Part shown: positions 1 through 8,858 of the stretch, one piece after another
Layout of the letters: the number at the start of each line of letters is the position of its first letter
Position numbering within the stretch: the first letter of the stretch is position 1
Assembly (NCBI RefSeq): GCF_900100495.1
Contig: NZ_FNCT01000012.1
Span: 103,683 to 167,682 of the forward strand
DNA length: 64,000 nt
Reading direction: 5' to 3'
From: Pseudomonas benzenivorans
GTDB taxonomy: Bacteria; Pseudomonadota; Gammaproteobacteria; Pseudomonadales; Pseudomonadaceae
Position numbers and translations under genes: made by a program
The notes under the pieces: generated by a model
Databases searched by the model: none
The model's input: only the letters and a program-made list of their open reading frames with translations
What the model was told of the DNA's origin: nothing

Positions 1-2
1 CC

Positions 3-539
3 AGCAGCAGCGTCTATGCCCAGCAGCACGGCGAGTGGATCGACGAGGGTTCGCCGGCCGAGGCCGAAGGCTACTCCGGGCGGCTGATGCGCGACGCCGA
101 ACGGCTGGCGTTGGCCAGCGGCACGCCCGCCAGCGTAGTGCGCCTGGGCGGTATCTACGGGCCGGGCCGTGAATGGCTGCTGGGCCAGGTGCGCCAGGGC
201 TACCGGGTGGCGAGCGAGCCGCCGCTGTACGGCAACCGCATCCATGTCGAGGATGCCGCCGGCCTGCTGGCCTTCCTGGTGCAGGCCGATGCCCGCGGCG
301 TGGCGTTGGCGGACTGCTACCTCGGCGTCGACGACGAGCCGGCGCCGCTGCACGAGGTGGTGGCCTGGTTGCGCGAGCAATTGGGCGTCAGCCACTGGGC
401 CGAACAGGCGACTGTGCGGCGCGCCGGCAGCAAGCGTTGCAGCAACGCCCGCGCCCGCGCCCTCGGCTGGGCGCCGCAGTACCCGAGTTATCGCGAGGGT
501 TACGCGGCGGTGCTGGCGGGGGCGTCGACCACCTCGTAG
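3..539 (+). CDS. NAD(P)-dependent epimerase/dehydratase family protein (5' partial)
   Basis: The gene enters from outside the window and its frame is open from base 3. The visible part begins with residues SSSVYAQ, the Ser/Tyr active-site region of extended short-chain dehydrogenases (YxxxK is expected slightly later; the visible ...EGYSGRLMRDAERL is compatible with a degenerate version). It continues with RLGGIYGPGR and a C-terminal part containing RIHVEDAA, typical of YeeZ/GalE-like sugar-nucleotide epimerases. The N-terminal Rossmann motif lies upstream. It is the first gene of the core block and its substrate cannot be told from sequence. Its TAG stop at 537-539 is 30 bp from the convergent lipoprotein gene. 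Confidence 0.8.
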   Translation, partial: SSSVYAQQHGEWIDEGSPAEAEGYSGRLMRDAERLALASGTPASVVRLGGIYGPGREWLLGQVRQGYRVASEPPLYGNRIHVEDAAGLLAFLVQADARGVALADCYLGVDDEPAPLHEVVAWLREQLGVSHWAEQATVRRAGSKRCSNARARALGWAPQYPSYREGYAAVLAGASTTS

Positions 540-569
540 GGTGGAGGCCCGCGCAGCTTCCAGCGCCGG

Positions 570-1301
570 TTAGCGCCGCTCCAGCCGCCAGTGCAGCTCG
601 CCCTTGTAGTAATCGGGCATTTCGTCGAATTGGGCGCGGTTGAGCGCCTCGAAGATGCCCAGTTGTTCGCCGTCGCGCTGGAAGATCCAGGCTTGACCCT
701 GTTCGCCAAGCTGCAGCCAGACGCTGTCGAATTCGCCGCTCATCGCGGCGCAGTCGCCGGCCAGGCACAGCGCATAGCGTTCGGCGCCGGGTAGGCCCTC
801 GACTCGGCCGTCGGGGTGGAACAGCACCAGACCGCCTTCGCCCAGGCCCTGGCGGATCTCCCAGGTACCGCCCAGGTAGGCGCGATACAGCGCCTGCTCG
901 AAGCTGCCGCCGGGCGGGACGTCGGCGGCCGTGCTGGCGCTGCGGACGAAGCGCTGCTCGGGCCAGGCTTCGCTGGCTCGCTGCAGCAGCTGGCTGTCGC
1001 TCAGGTCGAGGTATTCGTGGTAGTCGCCATAGAAGTCGACCCGAAAGCGCCCGGCGTCCTGGCTGACCAGCTGCCCCTCGCCCAGTTCGAAGCCGTTGCT
1101 GAAGCTGGCGAGCCGGCGCTGGCCGTCGATCCGCCATTCCAGGTTGGGGCCATAGGCGAGCAGGGCCTCGCGCAGGTTGCCGCCCTCGACCGCGGCGTCG
1201 ATCGCCGCCTGGTTGATCCAGATGCCGTTAGGGTCGGTCGGTTTGTTGGCGCAGCCGCCGAGCAGCCAGGCGCCGAGCAGCACAACGAGGACAGGACGCA
1301 T
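570..1301 (-). CDS. Putative lipoprotein of unknown function
   Basis: The protein has 243 residues. The N-terminus is a short hydrophobic signal ending in the lipobox LLGGC, so the mature protein should start at Cys and be lipid-anchored. The ATG at 1301 is chosen because it places the signal peptide at the extreme N-terminus. The rest is soluble, rich in W, E and G, and has no catalytic motif I recognise. It lies directly downstream of ridA on the same strand (56 bp), in the place where PAO1 has an uncharacterised lipoprotein gene. Function unknown. Confidence 0.75.
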   Translation of the reverse strand: MRPVLVVLLGAWLLGGCANKPTDPNGIWINQAAIDAAVEGGNLREALLAYGPNLEWRIDGQRRLASFSNGFELGEGQLVSQDAGRFRVDFYGDYHEYLDLSDSQLLQRASEAWPEQRFVRSASTAADVPPGGSFEQALYRAYLGGTWEIRQGLGEGGLVLFHPDGRVEGLPGAERYALCLAGDCAAMSGEFDSVWLQLGEQGQAWIFQRDGEQLGIFEALNRAQFDEMPDYYKGELHWRLERR

Positions 1302-1357
1302 GGGCGATTCCTTGCGCAAATGCAGGTGGCGGGGCGCGCGGCCCCGCCAGAGGAGGG

Positions 1358-1738
1358 CTATTCGAGGACCAGGATGGCGTCCATTTCCACCTGCGAGCCA
1401 CGCGGCAGGGCGGCTACGCCGATGGCGGCGCGGGCCGGGTAGGGTTGTTCGAAATAGCGGCCCATGACCTCGTTGACCTTGGCGAAGTGCGACAGGTCGG
1501 TGAGGAAGATGTTCAGCTTGACCACGTCCTTGAACGAACCGCCGGCGGCTTCGGCCACCGCCTTGAGGTTCTCGAACACCTGCACGGTCTGCGCTTCGAA
1601 GCCTTCCACCAGCTCCATGGTCTTGGGATCCAGGGGGATCTGCCCGGACATGTAGACGGTGTTGCCGGCCTTGATCGCCTGGGAGTAGGTGCCGATGGCC
1701 GCCGGGGCCTTGTCGCTGCTGATGACGCTCTTGCTCAT
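1358..1738 (-). CDS. ridA: RidA family enamine/imine deaminase
   Basis: At 126 residues this has the usual RidA/YjgF/L-PSP length. It contains the conserved segments AIGTYSQAI near the N-terminus, VYMSGQIPLDP, and PARAAIGVAALPRG near the C-terminus, where the Arg binds the carboxylate of the reactive enamine. RidA proteins hydrolyse 2-aminoacrylate and related enamines released by PLP enzymes. The ATG at 1738 is preceded by GGAG and fits the family start. It lies downstream of spoT on the same strand, an arrangement common in Pseudomonas. A second, divergent family member sits at 45722-46072 next to dadA. Confidence 0.93.
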   Translation of the reverse strand: MSKSVISSDKAPAAIGTYSQAIKAGNTVYMSGQIPLDPKTMELVEGFEAQTVQVFENLKAVAEAAGGSFKDVVKLNIFLTDLSHFAKVNEVMGRYFEQPYPARAAIGVAALPRGSQVEMDAILVLE

Positions 1739-1759
1739 GGAATTCTCCTGGTGAGGGTA

Positions 1760-1779
1760 GGGTGGGCCTTGGCCCACCC
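1760..1779. repeat. Perfect 9-bp inverted repeat between spoT and ridA
   Basis: GGGTGGGCC, two bases, then GGCCCACCC. It can form a hairpin in the spoT-ridA transcript, but no T-tract follows in the minus direction, so it is more likely a REP-like element or a weak processing site than a strong terminator. Confidence 0.5.
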
Positions 1780-1855
1780 ACGGATTAGTGGGTACGGAGG
1801 GCAGAAGCCGCTGTGGCCCGGCCCAGCCTACCGGGTTGAGTCCGCCGGCAGATGC

Positions 1856-3964
1856 TCAAGCGCGAACCCGGGTGATGTGGATCACGCCCTTGAGCGCGCG
1901 CAGCTTCTTGATCACCCGCGCCAGGTGCACGCGGTCATGCACGCTGACCACCAGTTGGACCACGCTGATGCGCCCGTCGCGCTCGTCCATGCTGATCTTC
2001 TCGATATTGCCGTCGGCGGCGTTGACGCTGCCGGCCAGCAGGGCGATCAGGCCGCGCTGGTGTTCCAGTTCGATGCGCAACTCGACATTGAACTCGCCGA
2101 CCACGTCCTTGGCCCAGGACAGCTGGATGCACTTCTCCGGGTTGTGGCGGATTTCGCCGATGTTCCGGCAGCTTTCCAGGTGCACCACCATGCCCTTGCC
2201 GGCCGACAGGTGACCAACGATCGGGTCGCCGGGGATCGGCGTGCAGCATTTCGCATAGCTCAGCACCAGGCCTTCGGTGCCGCGGATCGCCAGCGGCCCT
2301 TCGCTGCTCGGCAGTTGCTCGCTGCCTTCGGCCAGCAGGCGCCGCGCCACCACGTAGGCCATGCGATTACCCAGGCCGATGTCTTCCAGCAGGTCTTCGA
2401 TGACTTCCAGGCGGTATTCGCCGAGTACCGCGTGCACCCGCTCGACCGCCAGTTTGTCCAGGTGGCTGTTGAAGCCAGTCAGCGCCTTGTTCAGCAGGCG
2501 CTCGCCGAGGCTGATCGATTCGGAACGGCGTTGCAGCTTGAGGGCGTGGCGAATGTGCGTACGCGCCTTGCCGGTGACCACGAAGTTGAGCCAGGCCGGA
2601 TTGGGTCGGGCGCCCGGCGCGGAGACGATCTCCACCGTGGCGCCGCTCTGCAGCGGCTCGGACAGCGGCGCCAGGCGGCGGTTGATGCGGCAGGCGATGC
2701 AGGTGTTGCCGACGTCGGTGTGCACCGCATAGGCGAAGTCGACCGCAGTGGAGCCCTTGGGCAACTCCATGATGCGGCCCTTGGGGGTGAACACGTAGAC
2801 CTCGTCGGGGAACAGGTCGATCTTCACGCTCTCGATGAATTCCAGCGAGTTGCCGGCGCGTTGCTGCATTTCCAGCACGCCCTTGACCCACTGGCGGGCG
2901 CGGGCGTGGGTGCCCTTTGGCTGGTCTTCGTCGTTGGCCTTGTACAGCCAGTGCGCGGCGATACCGTTGTTGGCCATCTCTTCCATTTCGCGGGTGCGGA
3001 TCTGGATCTCGATGGGCACGCCGTGCATGCCGAACAGCGTGGTGTGCAGCGACTGGTAGCCGTTGGCCTTGGGGATCGCGATGTAGTCCTTGAAGCGCCC
3101 GGGCAGCGGCTTGTACAGGTTGTGCACGGCGCCGAGTACGCGGTAGCAGGTGTCGACCTTGTCGACGATGATGCGGAAGGCGTAGACGTCCATGATCTCG
3201 TTGAACGCCCGGCGCTTGCCGCGCATCTTCTGGTAGATGCCGTACAGGTGTTTCTCGCGGCCGACCACCTCGCCTTCCAGGCCTTCGCGCTGCAGGCAGT
3301 GGACCAGCGATTCTTCGATCTTGTTGACGATTTCCTTGCGGTTGCCGCGGGCCCGGCGCACGGCGGCGCGGATGCGCTCGGAGCGCATCGGGTGCATGGC
3401 CTTGAAACCGAGGTCCTCGAACTCCACGCGCATGCTGTGCATGCCCAGGCGATTGGCGATCGGCGCGTAGATTTCCAGGGTTTCCTTGGCGATGCGCCGG
3501 CGTTTCTCGCCGGACAGCACTTCCAGGGTGCGCATGTTGTGCAGGCGGTCGGCCAGCTTGACCAGGATCACGCGGATGTCGCGGGCCATGGCCATGGCCA
3601 TCTTCTGGAAATTCTCGGCCTGCGCCTCGGCTTTGGTCTCGAAGTTCATCTGGGTCAGCTTGCTGACCCCGTCGACCAGCTCGGCCACCGATTCGCCGAA
3701 CTGCGCATTCAGCGCTTCCTTGGCGATCCCGGTGTCTTCGATCACGTCATGCAGCATGGCGGCCATCAGGCTCTGATGGTCCATGTGCATGTCGGCGAGA
3801 ATGCTTGCCACCGCCAGGGGATGGGTGACGTAAGCTTCGCCGCTACGCCGGCGCTGGCCGTCGTGGGCCTGCTCGGCGTAGAAATAGGCGCGCCGCACCA
3901 GGTTGACCTGGTCGCTGTCGAGGTAGGCCGAAAGTCGATCGGCGAGGGCGTCTATGCTCGGCAT
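1856..3964 (-). CDS. spoT: Bifunctional (p)ppGpp synthase/hydrolase SpoT
   Basis: The 702-residue protein has the full RelA/SpoT layout. An N-terminal HD hydrolase domain carries HDVIEDTG and is apparently active. A synthetase domain follows with GYQSLHTTLFG. Next come a TGS domain (VYVFTPKGRIMELPKGS), a helical and zinc-finger region (CCTPIPGD), and a C-terminal ACT domain ending in VIHITRVRA. It makes and degrades the alarmone (p)ppGpp in response to carbon, fatty-acid and iron limitation. It is transcribed with rpoZ, which ends 60 bp upstream, as in most gammaproteobacteria. Confidence 0.97.
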   Translation of the reverse strand: MPSIDALADRLSAYLDSDQVNLVRRAYFYAEQAHDGQRRRSGEAYVTHPLAVASILADMHMDHQSLMAAMLHDVIEDTGIAKEALNAQFGESVAELVDGVSKLTQMNFETKAEAQAENFQKMAMAMARDIRVILVKLADRLHNMRTLEVLSGEKRRRIAKETLEIYAPIANRLGMHSMRVEFEDLGFKAMHPMRSERIRAAVRRARGNRKEIVNKIEESLVHCLQREGLEGEVVGREKHLYGIYQKMRGKRRAFNEIMDVYAFRIIVDKVDTCYRVLGAVHNLYKPLPGRFKDYIAIPKANGYQSLHTTLFGMHGVPIEIQIRTREMEEMANNGIAAHWLYKANDEDQPKGTHARARQWVKGVLEMQQRAGNSLEFIESVKIDLFPDEVYVFTPKGRIMELPKGSTAVDFAYAVHTDVGNTCIACRINRRLAPLSEPLQSGATVEIVSAPGARPNPAWLNFVVTGKARTHIRHALKLQRRSESISLGERLLNKALTGFNSHLDKLAVERVHAVLGEYRLEVIEDLLEDIGLGNRMAYVVARRLLAEGSEQLPSSEGPLAIRGTEGLVLSYAKCCTPIPGDPIVGHLSAGKGMVVHLESCRNIGEIRHNPEKCIQLSWAKDVVGEFNVELRIELEHQRGLIALLAGSVNAADGNIEKISMDERDGRISVVQLVVSVHDRVHLARVIKKLRALKGVIHITRVRA

Positions 3965-4024
3965 GGGCGTTCCCCTTGCCGATTCGCGTGACCCTGCGCC
4001 GTGCGACGTCGACCAGGCATTGGC

Positions 4025-4288
4025 TTACAGAGGCTCGTTGGCCTCTTCCTCGAAGGCAGCGAACAGCGGTTCTTCTTCGACGATCTCTTCCTGGGCGACT
4101 ACGTCGTAGCTCATCAGGCCGGCAGCGATTTCCCGCAGGGCCACCACGGTCGGCTTGTCGTTTTCCCAGGCGACCTTCGGCTCCTTGCCGCCGGTGGCGA
4201 GCTGGCGCGAACGCTTGGTGGCGAGCATGACCAGCTCGAAGCGGTTATCAACGTTGTCCAGGCAATCTTCGACGGTAACGCGGGCCAT
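4025..4288 (-). CDS. rpoZ: RNA polymerase omega subunit
   Basis: This 87-residue protein begins MARVTVEDCLDNVDNRFELV and contains RSRQLATGG, both hallmark omega sequences. Its acidic tail (EEEPLFAAFEEE) is typical of Pseudomonas. Omega helps assemble the beta-prime subunit and forms part of ppGpp site 1, consistent with its position directly upstream of spoT. The start has an AGGA-like site just upstream. Confidence 0.97.
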   Translation of the reverse strand: MARVTVEDCLDNVDNRFELVMLATKRSRQLATGGKEPKVAWENDKPTVVALREIAAGLMSYDVVAQEEIVEEEPLFAAFEEEANEPL

Positions 4289-4342
4289 GGTGTTCCTCGT
4301 AGCAAATGCAAAATAAAGCTGGGCCCAGATGGGCGAGCGGAC

Positions 4343-4371
4343 TGAATAGTCTAAAAAATCACCAGCAATAA
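4343..4371 (-). promoter_or_regulatory. Candidate sigma-70 promoter for rpoZ-spoT
   Basis: Reading the minus strand, TTATTG (-35), 17 bp, TATTCA (-10), about 50 bp upstream of the rpoZ ATG. The spacing is ideal and the boxes match moderately. No transcript data support it. Confidence 0.45.
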
Positions 4372-4463
4372 GGGAAGCGCTATATGTGTAGTCGCCAACC
4401 GCAGGCCTCGGGCTGCCGGTAAAACCCGCTTGTTGGCGGTGCCCGTGGGGCGTGCGGCTGGAC

Positions 4464-5084
4464 CTACGCTAACAGTTCGTTGAGCAGACCGCCATGGCGC
4501 TGCTGTTGCGGGCCTTGCAGGAGCTGGTTGGCGCGGAAGATGGCTTTCAGGTCGCTGAGGGCGTGGGCGAAGTCGTCGTTGATCAGCAGGTAGTCGTATT
4601 CGACGTAGTGGCTCATCTCGCTGACCGCCTCGTGCATGCGCCGCTCGATGATCTCGCCGCTGTCCTGGCCGCGGTTGGTCAGGCGATGGCGCAGGGCTTC
4701 CTGGGTTGGAGGCAGGATAAAGATGGATTTGGCCTGGGGCATCAGTCGGCGTACCTGTTGTGCGCCCTGCCAGTCGATCTCCAGGATCAGGTCGAAGCCT
4801 TCGGCGAGGGTCTGCTCGACCCAGCGCTGCGAGGTGCCGTAGAGATTGCCGAAGACTTCGGCGTGCTCGAGCAGCTCGCTCTTGTCGATCATGGCGTGGA
4901 ACTGCTCGCGGCTGACGAAGTGGTAGTTCACCCCTTCCACTTCCCCTGGGCGCATGGCACGGGTGGTGTGCGAGATCGAGACGCGGACCTGCGCTTCGCT
5001 GTCGATCAGCGCCTTGACCAGGCTGGTCTTGCCGGCGCCGGAGGGCGCGGAAACGATATAGAGGGTGCCGGTGGTGATGGTCAT
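4464..5084 (-). CDS. gmk: Guanylate kinase
   Basis: The protein has 206 residues, with the P-loop SAPSGAGKTS at the N-terminus and the GMP-binding segment SHTTRAMRPGEVEGVNYHF. EIDWQGAQQV and the lid region are also present. It phosphorylates GMP to GDP. The ATG at 5084 (MTITTGTLY) is preceded by CAGGATGC and matches the family N-terminus; longer frames upstream lack homology. Its position between yicC and rpoZ is conserved, and 175 bp separate it from rpoZ. Confidence 0.96.
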   Translation of the reverse strand: MTITTGTLYIVSAPSGAGKTSLVKALIDSEAQVRVSISHTTRAMRPGEVEGVNYHFVSREQFHAMIDKSELLEHAEVFGNLYGTSQRWVEQTLAEGFDLILEIDWQGAQQVRRLMPQAKSIFILPPTQEALRHRLTNRGQDSGEIIERRMHEAVSEMSHYVEYDYLLINDDFAHALSDLKAIFRANQLLQGPQQQRHGGLLNELLA

Positions 5085-5134
5085 GGATGCATCCTGGAAA
5101 CTGTGCTCGTAGGGTAGCAGCGTCGTGCGCTGGG

Positions 5135-5998
5135 TTATTCGATGTTCTGCACCTGTTCGCGCATCTGCTCGATCAGCACCTTGAGGTTGACCGCGGCCTG
5201 GGTGCTGCGCGGGTCGAAGGCCTTGGAACCGAGGGTGTTGGCTTCGCGGTTGAGTTCCTGCATCAGGAAATCCAGGCGGCGGCCGGCCTGGCCGCCGGCC
5301 TTGAGCACCCGGCGCACCTCGCCGACATGGGTGCTCAGGCGATCCAGTTCCTCGGCGACATCGCTCTTCTGTGCCAGCAGCACCAGTTCCTGTTCCAGGC
5401 GCTGCGGGTCGAGTTCGGCCTGCATCTCGGCGCAGCGGTCGAGGATCTTCTGGCGCTGCGCGGCGAGCATCTGCGGCACCAGTTCGCGCAGGGCGGCGAC
5501 CTCGGCGAGGATGCCATCCAGGCGTTCGCCGAGCAGCTTGGCCAGCTCGGCGCCTTCGCGCGACCGGCCTTTCTTCAGCTCGTCCAGGGCCTGGTGGAAC
5601 AGCGCCAGCGCGGCCTGGTTGAGGGCCTGCGGATCGGCCGCATCGGCGACCAGCACGCCGGGCCAGCCGAGCACCTCCAGCGGGTTGAGCGCGGCCGGCT
5701 GCTTGATCAGGCCGGCCACGCTCTCGGCGGCGGCGATCAGTTGCGCGGCGCGTTGGCGATCCACTTGTAGCGGTTTGCCGGCGCTGTCTTCGGCGTAGCG
5801 CAGGGTGCATTCGACCTTGCCGCGCGACAGCCCTTGACGCAGCGCCTCGCGCACTGCGCCCTCGAGGTCGCGGAAGGCCTCCGGCAGGCGCAGATGCGGC
5901 TCCAGGTAGCGATGGTTGACCGAGCGCAGTTCCCAGCTCAGGGTGCCGTTGGGCCCGGCCTGTTCGGCGCGGGCGAAGGCCGTCATGCTGTGGATCAT
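5135..5998 (-). CDS. yicC: YicC family endoribonuclease
   Basis: The 287-residue protein starts MIHSMTAFARAE, the conserved YicC N-terminus, and contains LRSVNHRYLE. The C-terminal DUF1732 part ends with LNREANTLGSKA and LIEQMREQVQNIE. YicC/YloC proteins are RNA endonucleases linked to stationary-phase survival. It lies 50 bp upstream of gmk on the same strand and diverges from rph, as in PAO1. Confidence 0.92.
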   Translation of the reverse strand: MIHSMTAFARAEQAGPNGTLSWELRSVNHRYLEPHLRLPEAFRDLEGAVREALRQGLSRGKVECTLRYAEDSAGKPLQVDRQRAAQLIAAAESVAGLIKQPAALNPLEVLGWPGVLVADAADPQALNQAALALFHQALDELKKGRSREGAELAKLLGERLDGILAEVAALRELVPQMLAAQRQKILDRCAEMQAELDPQRLEQELVLLAQKSDVAEELDRLSTHVGEVRRVLKAGGQAGRRLDFLMQELNREANTLGSKAFDPRSTQAAVNLKVLIEQMREQVQNIE

Positions 5999-6138
5999 GG
6001 GGCGAACCTCGCGGAAAGTCGGAACGAAAGGCGCAGGATTGTAGCGCAGTGCGTCGATCGCTCCCAATTGGTCATGTCGTCGCCGTCGTGCGCGCCTATA
6101 ATGCCGAGCAGATTTCACTCCAGAGCAGGTATTCCTCG

Positions 6139-6861
6139 ATGAAACGTCCCAGTGGCCGCGCCGCCGATCAGTTGCGCTCGATCCGTATCACCCGCAACTA
6201 CACCAAGCACGCCGAGGGTTCGGTACTGGTGGAGTTCGGCGATACCAAGGTGATCTGTACGGTCAGTGTCGAGTCGGGCGTGCCGCGCTTTCTCAAAGGC
6301 CAGGGCCAGGGTTGGCTGACCGCCGAATATGGCATGCTGCCGCGCGCCACCGGCGAGCGTAACCAGCGCGAGGCCAGTCGCGGCAAGCAGGGCGGCCGTA
6401 CCCTGGAGATCCAGCGCCTGATCGGCCGCTCGCTGCGCGCGGCGCTGGACATGAGCAAGCTCGGCGAGAACACCCTGTACGTCGACTGCGACGTGATCCA
6501 GGCCGACGGCGGGACCCGCACCGCGGCGATCACCGGCTCCATGGTGGCGCTGGTCGATGCGCTGAAAGTGGTCAAGAAGCGCGGTGGTCTGAAGGGCGGC
6601 GATCCGCTCAAGCAGATGATCGCCGCGGTGTCGGTGGGCATGTATCAGGGCGAGCCGGTGCTCGACCTGGATTACCTGGAAGACTTTGCCGCCGAGACCG
6701 ACCTCAACGTGGTGATGACCAGCGCCGGCGGCTTCATCGAAGTGCAGGGCACCGCCGAAGGTGCGCCGTTCCAGCCGCAAGAGCTGAACGCCATGCTGGC
6801 ATTGGCGCTGAAAGGCATGAACGAGCTGTTCGAGTTGCAGCAGGCGGCGCTGGCCGACTGA
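6139..6861 (+). CDS. rph: Ribonuclease PH
   Basis: The 240-residue protein begins MKRPSGRAADQLRSIRIT, the classic RNase PH N-terminus. It contains phosphate-binding TRNYTKHAEGS, GYxMLPRAT-like sequence (EYGMLPRATGERNQRE), and a C-terminal half with DLDYLEDFAAETD. It is a phosphorolytic 3'-5' exonuclease that trims tRNA 3' ends. The start at 6139 follows the family; the open frame upstream of it has no homology. Unlike the broken rph of E. coli K-12, this copy is full length. Confidence 0.97.
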   Translation: MKRPSGRAADQLRSIRITRNYTKHAEGSVLVEFGDTKVICTVSVESGVPRFLKGQGQGWLTAEYGMLPRATGERNQREASRGKQGGRTLEIQRLIGRSLRAALDMSKLGENTLYVDCDVIQADGGTRTAAITGSMVALVDALKVVKKRGGLKGGDPLKQMIAAVSVGMYQGEPVLDLDYLEDFAAETDLNVVMTSAGGFIEVQGTAEGAPFQPQELNAMLALALKGMNELFELQQAALAD

Positions 6862-6889
6862 GGCATTTCGACCGCTAGGGAGGTTGACC

Positions 6890-7258
6890 ATGGAACAGCA
6901 GGAGCTCGCGCCGGTACCCAGCCCAGAAGCCAGGAAGTGGGCAATGTTCTGTCACTATGCGGCGTTCTTCTGGTTTCTGGTGCCGATGATCGGCAATGTC
7001 ATCGGGCCCTTGATCGTCTGGCAGTTGAAGAAGGACTCCGCCGCCTTCGTTGACGATCAAGGCAAGGAGGCGCTGAATTTTCAGATCACCTTCAGCCTGG
7101 CCATGGTGATTTGTGGCGTATTGGCCTGGGTGGTGATCGGTTTTCCGCTGATGCTGCTGGTCAGTGTCGCCGCGTTGGTGCTGACGATCATTGCCGGGAT
7201 CAAGGCCAATGCCGGCGAGGCCTACCGCTATCCGATCTGTTGGCGCGTGGTGAAGTAA
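6890..7258 (+). CDS. DUF4870 domain membrane protein
   Basis: This 122-residue protein has a short soluble start, a first hydrophobic segment (CHYAAFFWFLVPMIGNVIGP), the motif DDQGKEALNFQITF, and two further membrane segments. That is the DUF4870/Tic20-like pattern. The ATG at 6890 has AGGGAGG upstream. The function is unknown, and it lies between rph and crc as in P. aeruginosa. Its stop is followed within 6 bp by a long bidirectional hairpin. Confidence 0.85.
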   Translation: MEQQELAPVPSPEARKWAMFCHYAAFFWFLVPMIGNVIGPLIVWQLKKDSAAFVDDQGKEALNFQITFSLAMVICGVLAWVVIGFPLMLLVSVAALVLTIIAGIKANAGEAYRYPICWRVVK

Positions 7259-7264
7259 CCTTGC

Positions 7265-7320
7265 GGCAAGCACCCATGAAAAAGCCGGCTATGAAGCCGG
7301 CTTTTTCATGGGTGCTTGCC
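7265..7320. terminator. Bidirectional terminator: perfect 26-bp stem, 4-nt loop
   Basis: Bases 7265-7290 are perfectly complementary to 7295-7320, with loop ATGA. The stem core contains GAAAAAGCCGGC and GCCGGCTTTTTC, so it gives a GC stem plus a U-run in either direction. It lies between the converging DUF4870 and crc genes and ends one base before the crc stop codon. The outer 12 bp extend well past what a terminator needs. Confidence 0.88.
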
Positions 7321-8100
7321 TTACACGCTGAGAATCCAGTCGTAATCGACGATCAGCGGCGCATGTTGCGAGAAGCGCGGCTGGCGCGGCAGGCGCGCCG
7401 TGCGCACGCTGCGGCGCATGCCGGGGGTGAGCAGCTGATAGTCGAAGCGATAACCCAGGTTGAGCAGCTCGGCCTGCTCGCTGTCCGGCCACCAGCTGAA
7501 CTGGTCGCCTTCGCGGCTGACTTCGCGCAGCGCGTCGACGTAGCCCATGCTGCCGATCACTTCATCCAGCCAGGCGCGCTCCGGTGCCAGGAAGCCTGGC
7601 GACTGCTGGCAATCGCGCCAGTTCTTCACGTCCTGCTTCTGGTGCGCCACATAGAGCGAACCGCAATAGATGTACTCGCGGCGCTTGCGGCGCTGCTTGT
7701 CCAGGTAGCTGGTGAAGTCGTCCATGAACTTGAACTTCTGGTTCAGGTTCTCGTCGCCGCTCTGCCCGGATGGCAGCAGCAGCGTGGCGATACTCACTTT
7801 GTCGAAGTCGGCCTGCAGGTAGCGCCCGTAGCGATCGGCCATTTCAAAGCCGAGGCCGCTGATTACCGCCTTGGGTTGCAACCGCGAATAGAGCGCCACG
7901 CCACCTTGGCTGGGCACTTCTGCATCGCAGGCATAGAGGAAATAGCCGTCCAGTTGGAGGGCTTGGTCGTCCAGTTCAAAGGCGGAGGCGCGAGTATCCT
8001 GCAGGCAGATGACGTCGGCATTCTGTGCTTGCAGCCAACTGAGCAAACCGCGCTCGACTGCCGCATGAATACCATTCACGTTCACACTGATGATCCGCAT
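7321..8100 (-). CDS. crc: Catabolite repression control protein Crc
   Basis: The 259-residue protein starts MRIISVNVNGIHAA and has the exonuclease/endonuclease/phosphatase fold motifs DVICLQDTRAS and RFDYQLL. Crc is known to have lost nuclease activity. In Pseudomonas it acts with Hfq on A-rich mRNA motifs to repress use of less preferred carbon sources, opposed by CrcZ RNA. The divergent arrangement with pyrE is the standard one. Its TAA stop abuts the bidirectional hairpin. Confidence 0.96.
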   Translation of the reverse strand: MRIISVNVNGIHAAVERGLLSWLQAQNADVICLQDTRASAFELDDQALQLDGYFLYACDAEVPSQGGVALYSRLQPKAVISGLGFEMADRYGRYLQADFDKVSIATLLLPSGQSGDENLNQKFKFMDDFTSYLDKQRRKRREYIYCGSLYVAHQKQDVKNWRDCQQSPGFLAPERAWLDEVIGSMGYVDALREVSREGDQFSWWPDSEQAELLNLGYRFDYQLLTPGMRRSVRTARLPRQPRFSQHAPLIVDYDWILSV

Positions 8101-8193
8101 AAATGGCCCCTAAAAACACGTGCGTGTATGATACCCGAGCTCGTCTCCAATAAGCTAAATTCCTAGCCAAATCCGTGCCGTCCGGGGCTTTTC

Positions 8194-8835
8194 ATGCAAG
8201 CGTACCAGCGCGAATTCATTCGTTTTGCCATCCAGCGCGGGGTGCTGCGCTTCGGTCAGTTCACCCTCAAGTCGGGGCGTACCAGCCCGTATTTCTTCAA
8301 TGCCGGGCTGTTCGACAGCGGTTTGGCGCTGGCCCAGTTGGGGCGCTTCTATGCCGCCGCGGTGGTCGACAGCGGAATTGCCTTCGATGTGCTGTTCGGC
8401 CCGGCGTACAAGGGCATTCCGCTGGCGGCGACCACTGCGGTGGCCCTGGCCGAGCACCATCAGCGCGATGTGCCCTGGTGCTTCAACCGCAAGGAAGCCA
8501 AGGACCATGGCGAAGGCGGCACCCTGGTCGGTGCCCCGCTGGCCGGGCGCGTGCTGATCGTCGACGACGTGATCACCGCCGGTACGGCGATCCGCGAGGT
8601 GATGCAGATCATCCAGGCGCAAGGCGCGCAAGCCGCCGGGGTGCTGATCGCGCTGAACCGCCAGGAGCGCGGCCGGGGCGCGCTGTCGGCGATCCAGGAG
8701 GTCGAGCGCGACTTCGGCATGCCGGTGGTGAGTATCGTGTCGCTCGAGCAGGTGCTGGAATATCTGGCCGGCGACGCCGAACTCAAGCAGTATCTGCCCG
8801 CGGTGGAAGCCTACCGCGCCGAATACGGAATCTGA
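8194..8835 (+). CDS. pyrE: Orotate phosphoribosyltransferase
   Basis: The 213-residue protein has the PRPP-binding motif VLIVDDVITAGTAIRE and the substrate region FTLKSGRTSPYFFNAG. GPAYKGIPLAA is also typical. It converts orotate and PRPP to OMP in pyrimidine synthesis. It is divergent from crc across 93 bp. Confidence 0.97.
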   Translation: MQAYQREFIRFAIQRGVLRFGQFTLKSGRTSPYFFNAGLFDSGLALAQLGRFYAAAVVDSGIAFDVLFGPAYKGIPLAATTAVALAEHHQRDVPWCFNRKEAKDHGEGGTLVGAPLAGRVLIVDDVITAGTAIREVMQIIQAQGAQAAGVLIALNRQERGRGALSAIQEVERDFGMPVVSIVSLEQVLEYLAGDAELKQYLPAVEAYRAEYGI

Positions 8836-8858
8836 CCCCGACATAAGGTGTTGCCGCG

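Noticed and set aside
1445..3991. Very long open frame opposite spoT (similar long frames lie opposite lhr at 32512-34548 and opposite the GMC gene at 28071-29756)
   Set aside because: Each is antisense to a gene with clear domain motifs; the peptides are low-complexity in A, D, G, H, L and V with no recognisable domain, the usual effect of third-position GC in high-GC genomes.
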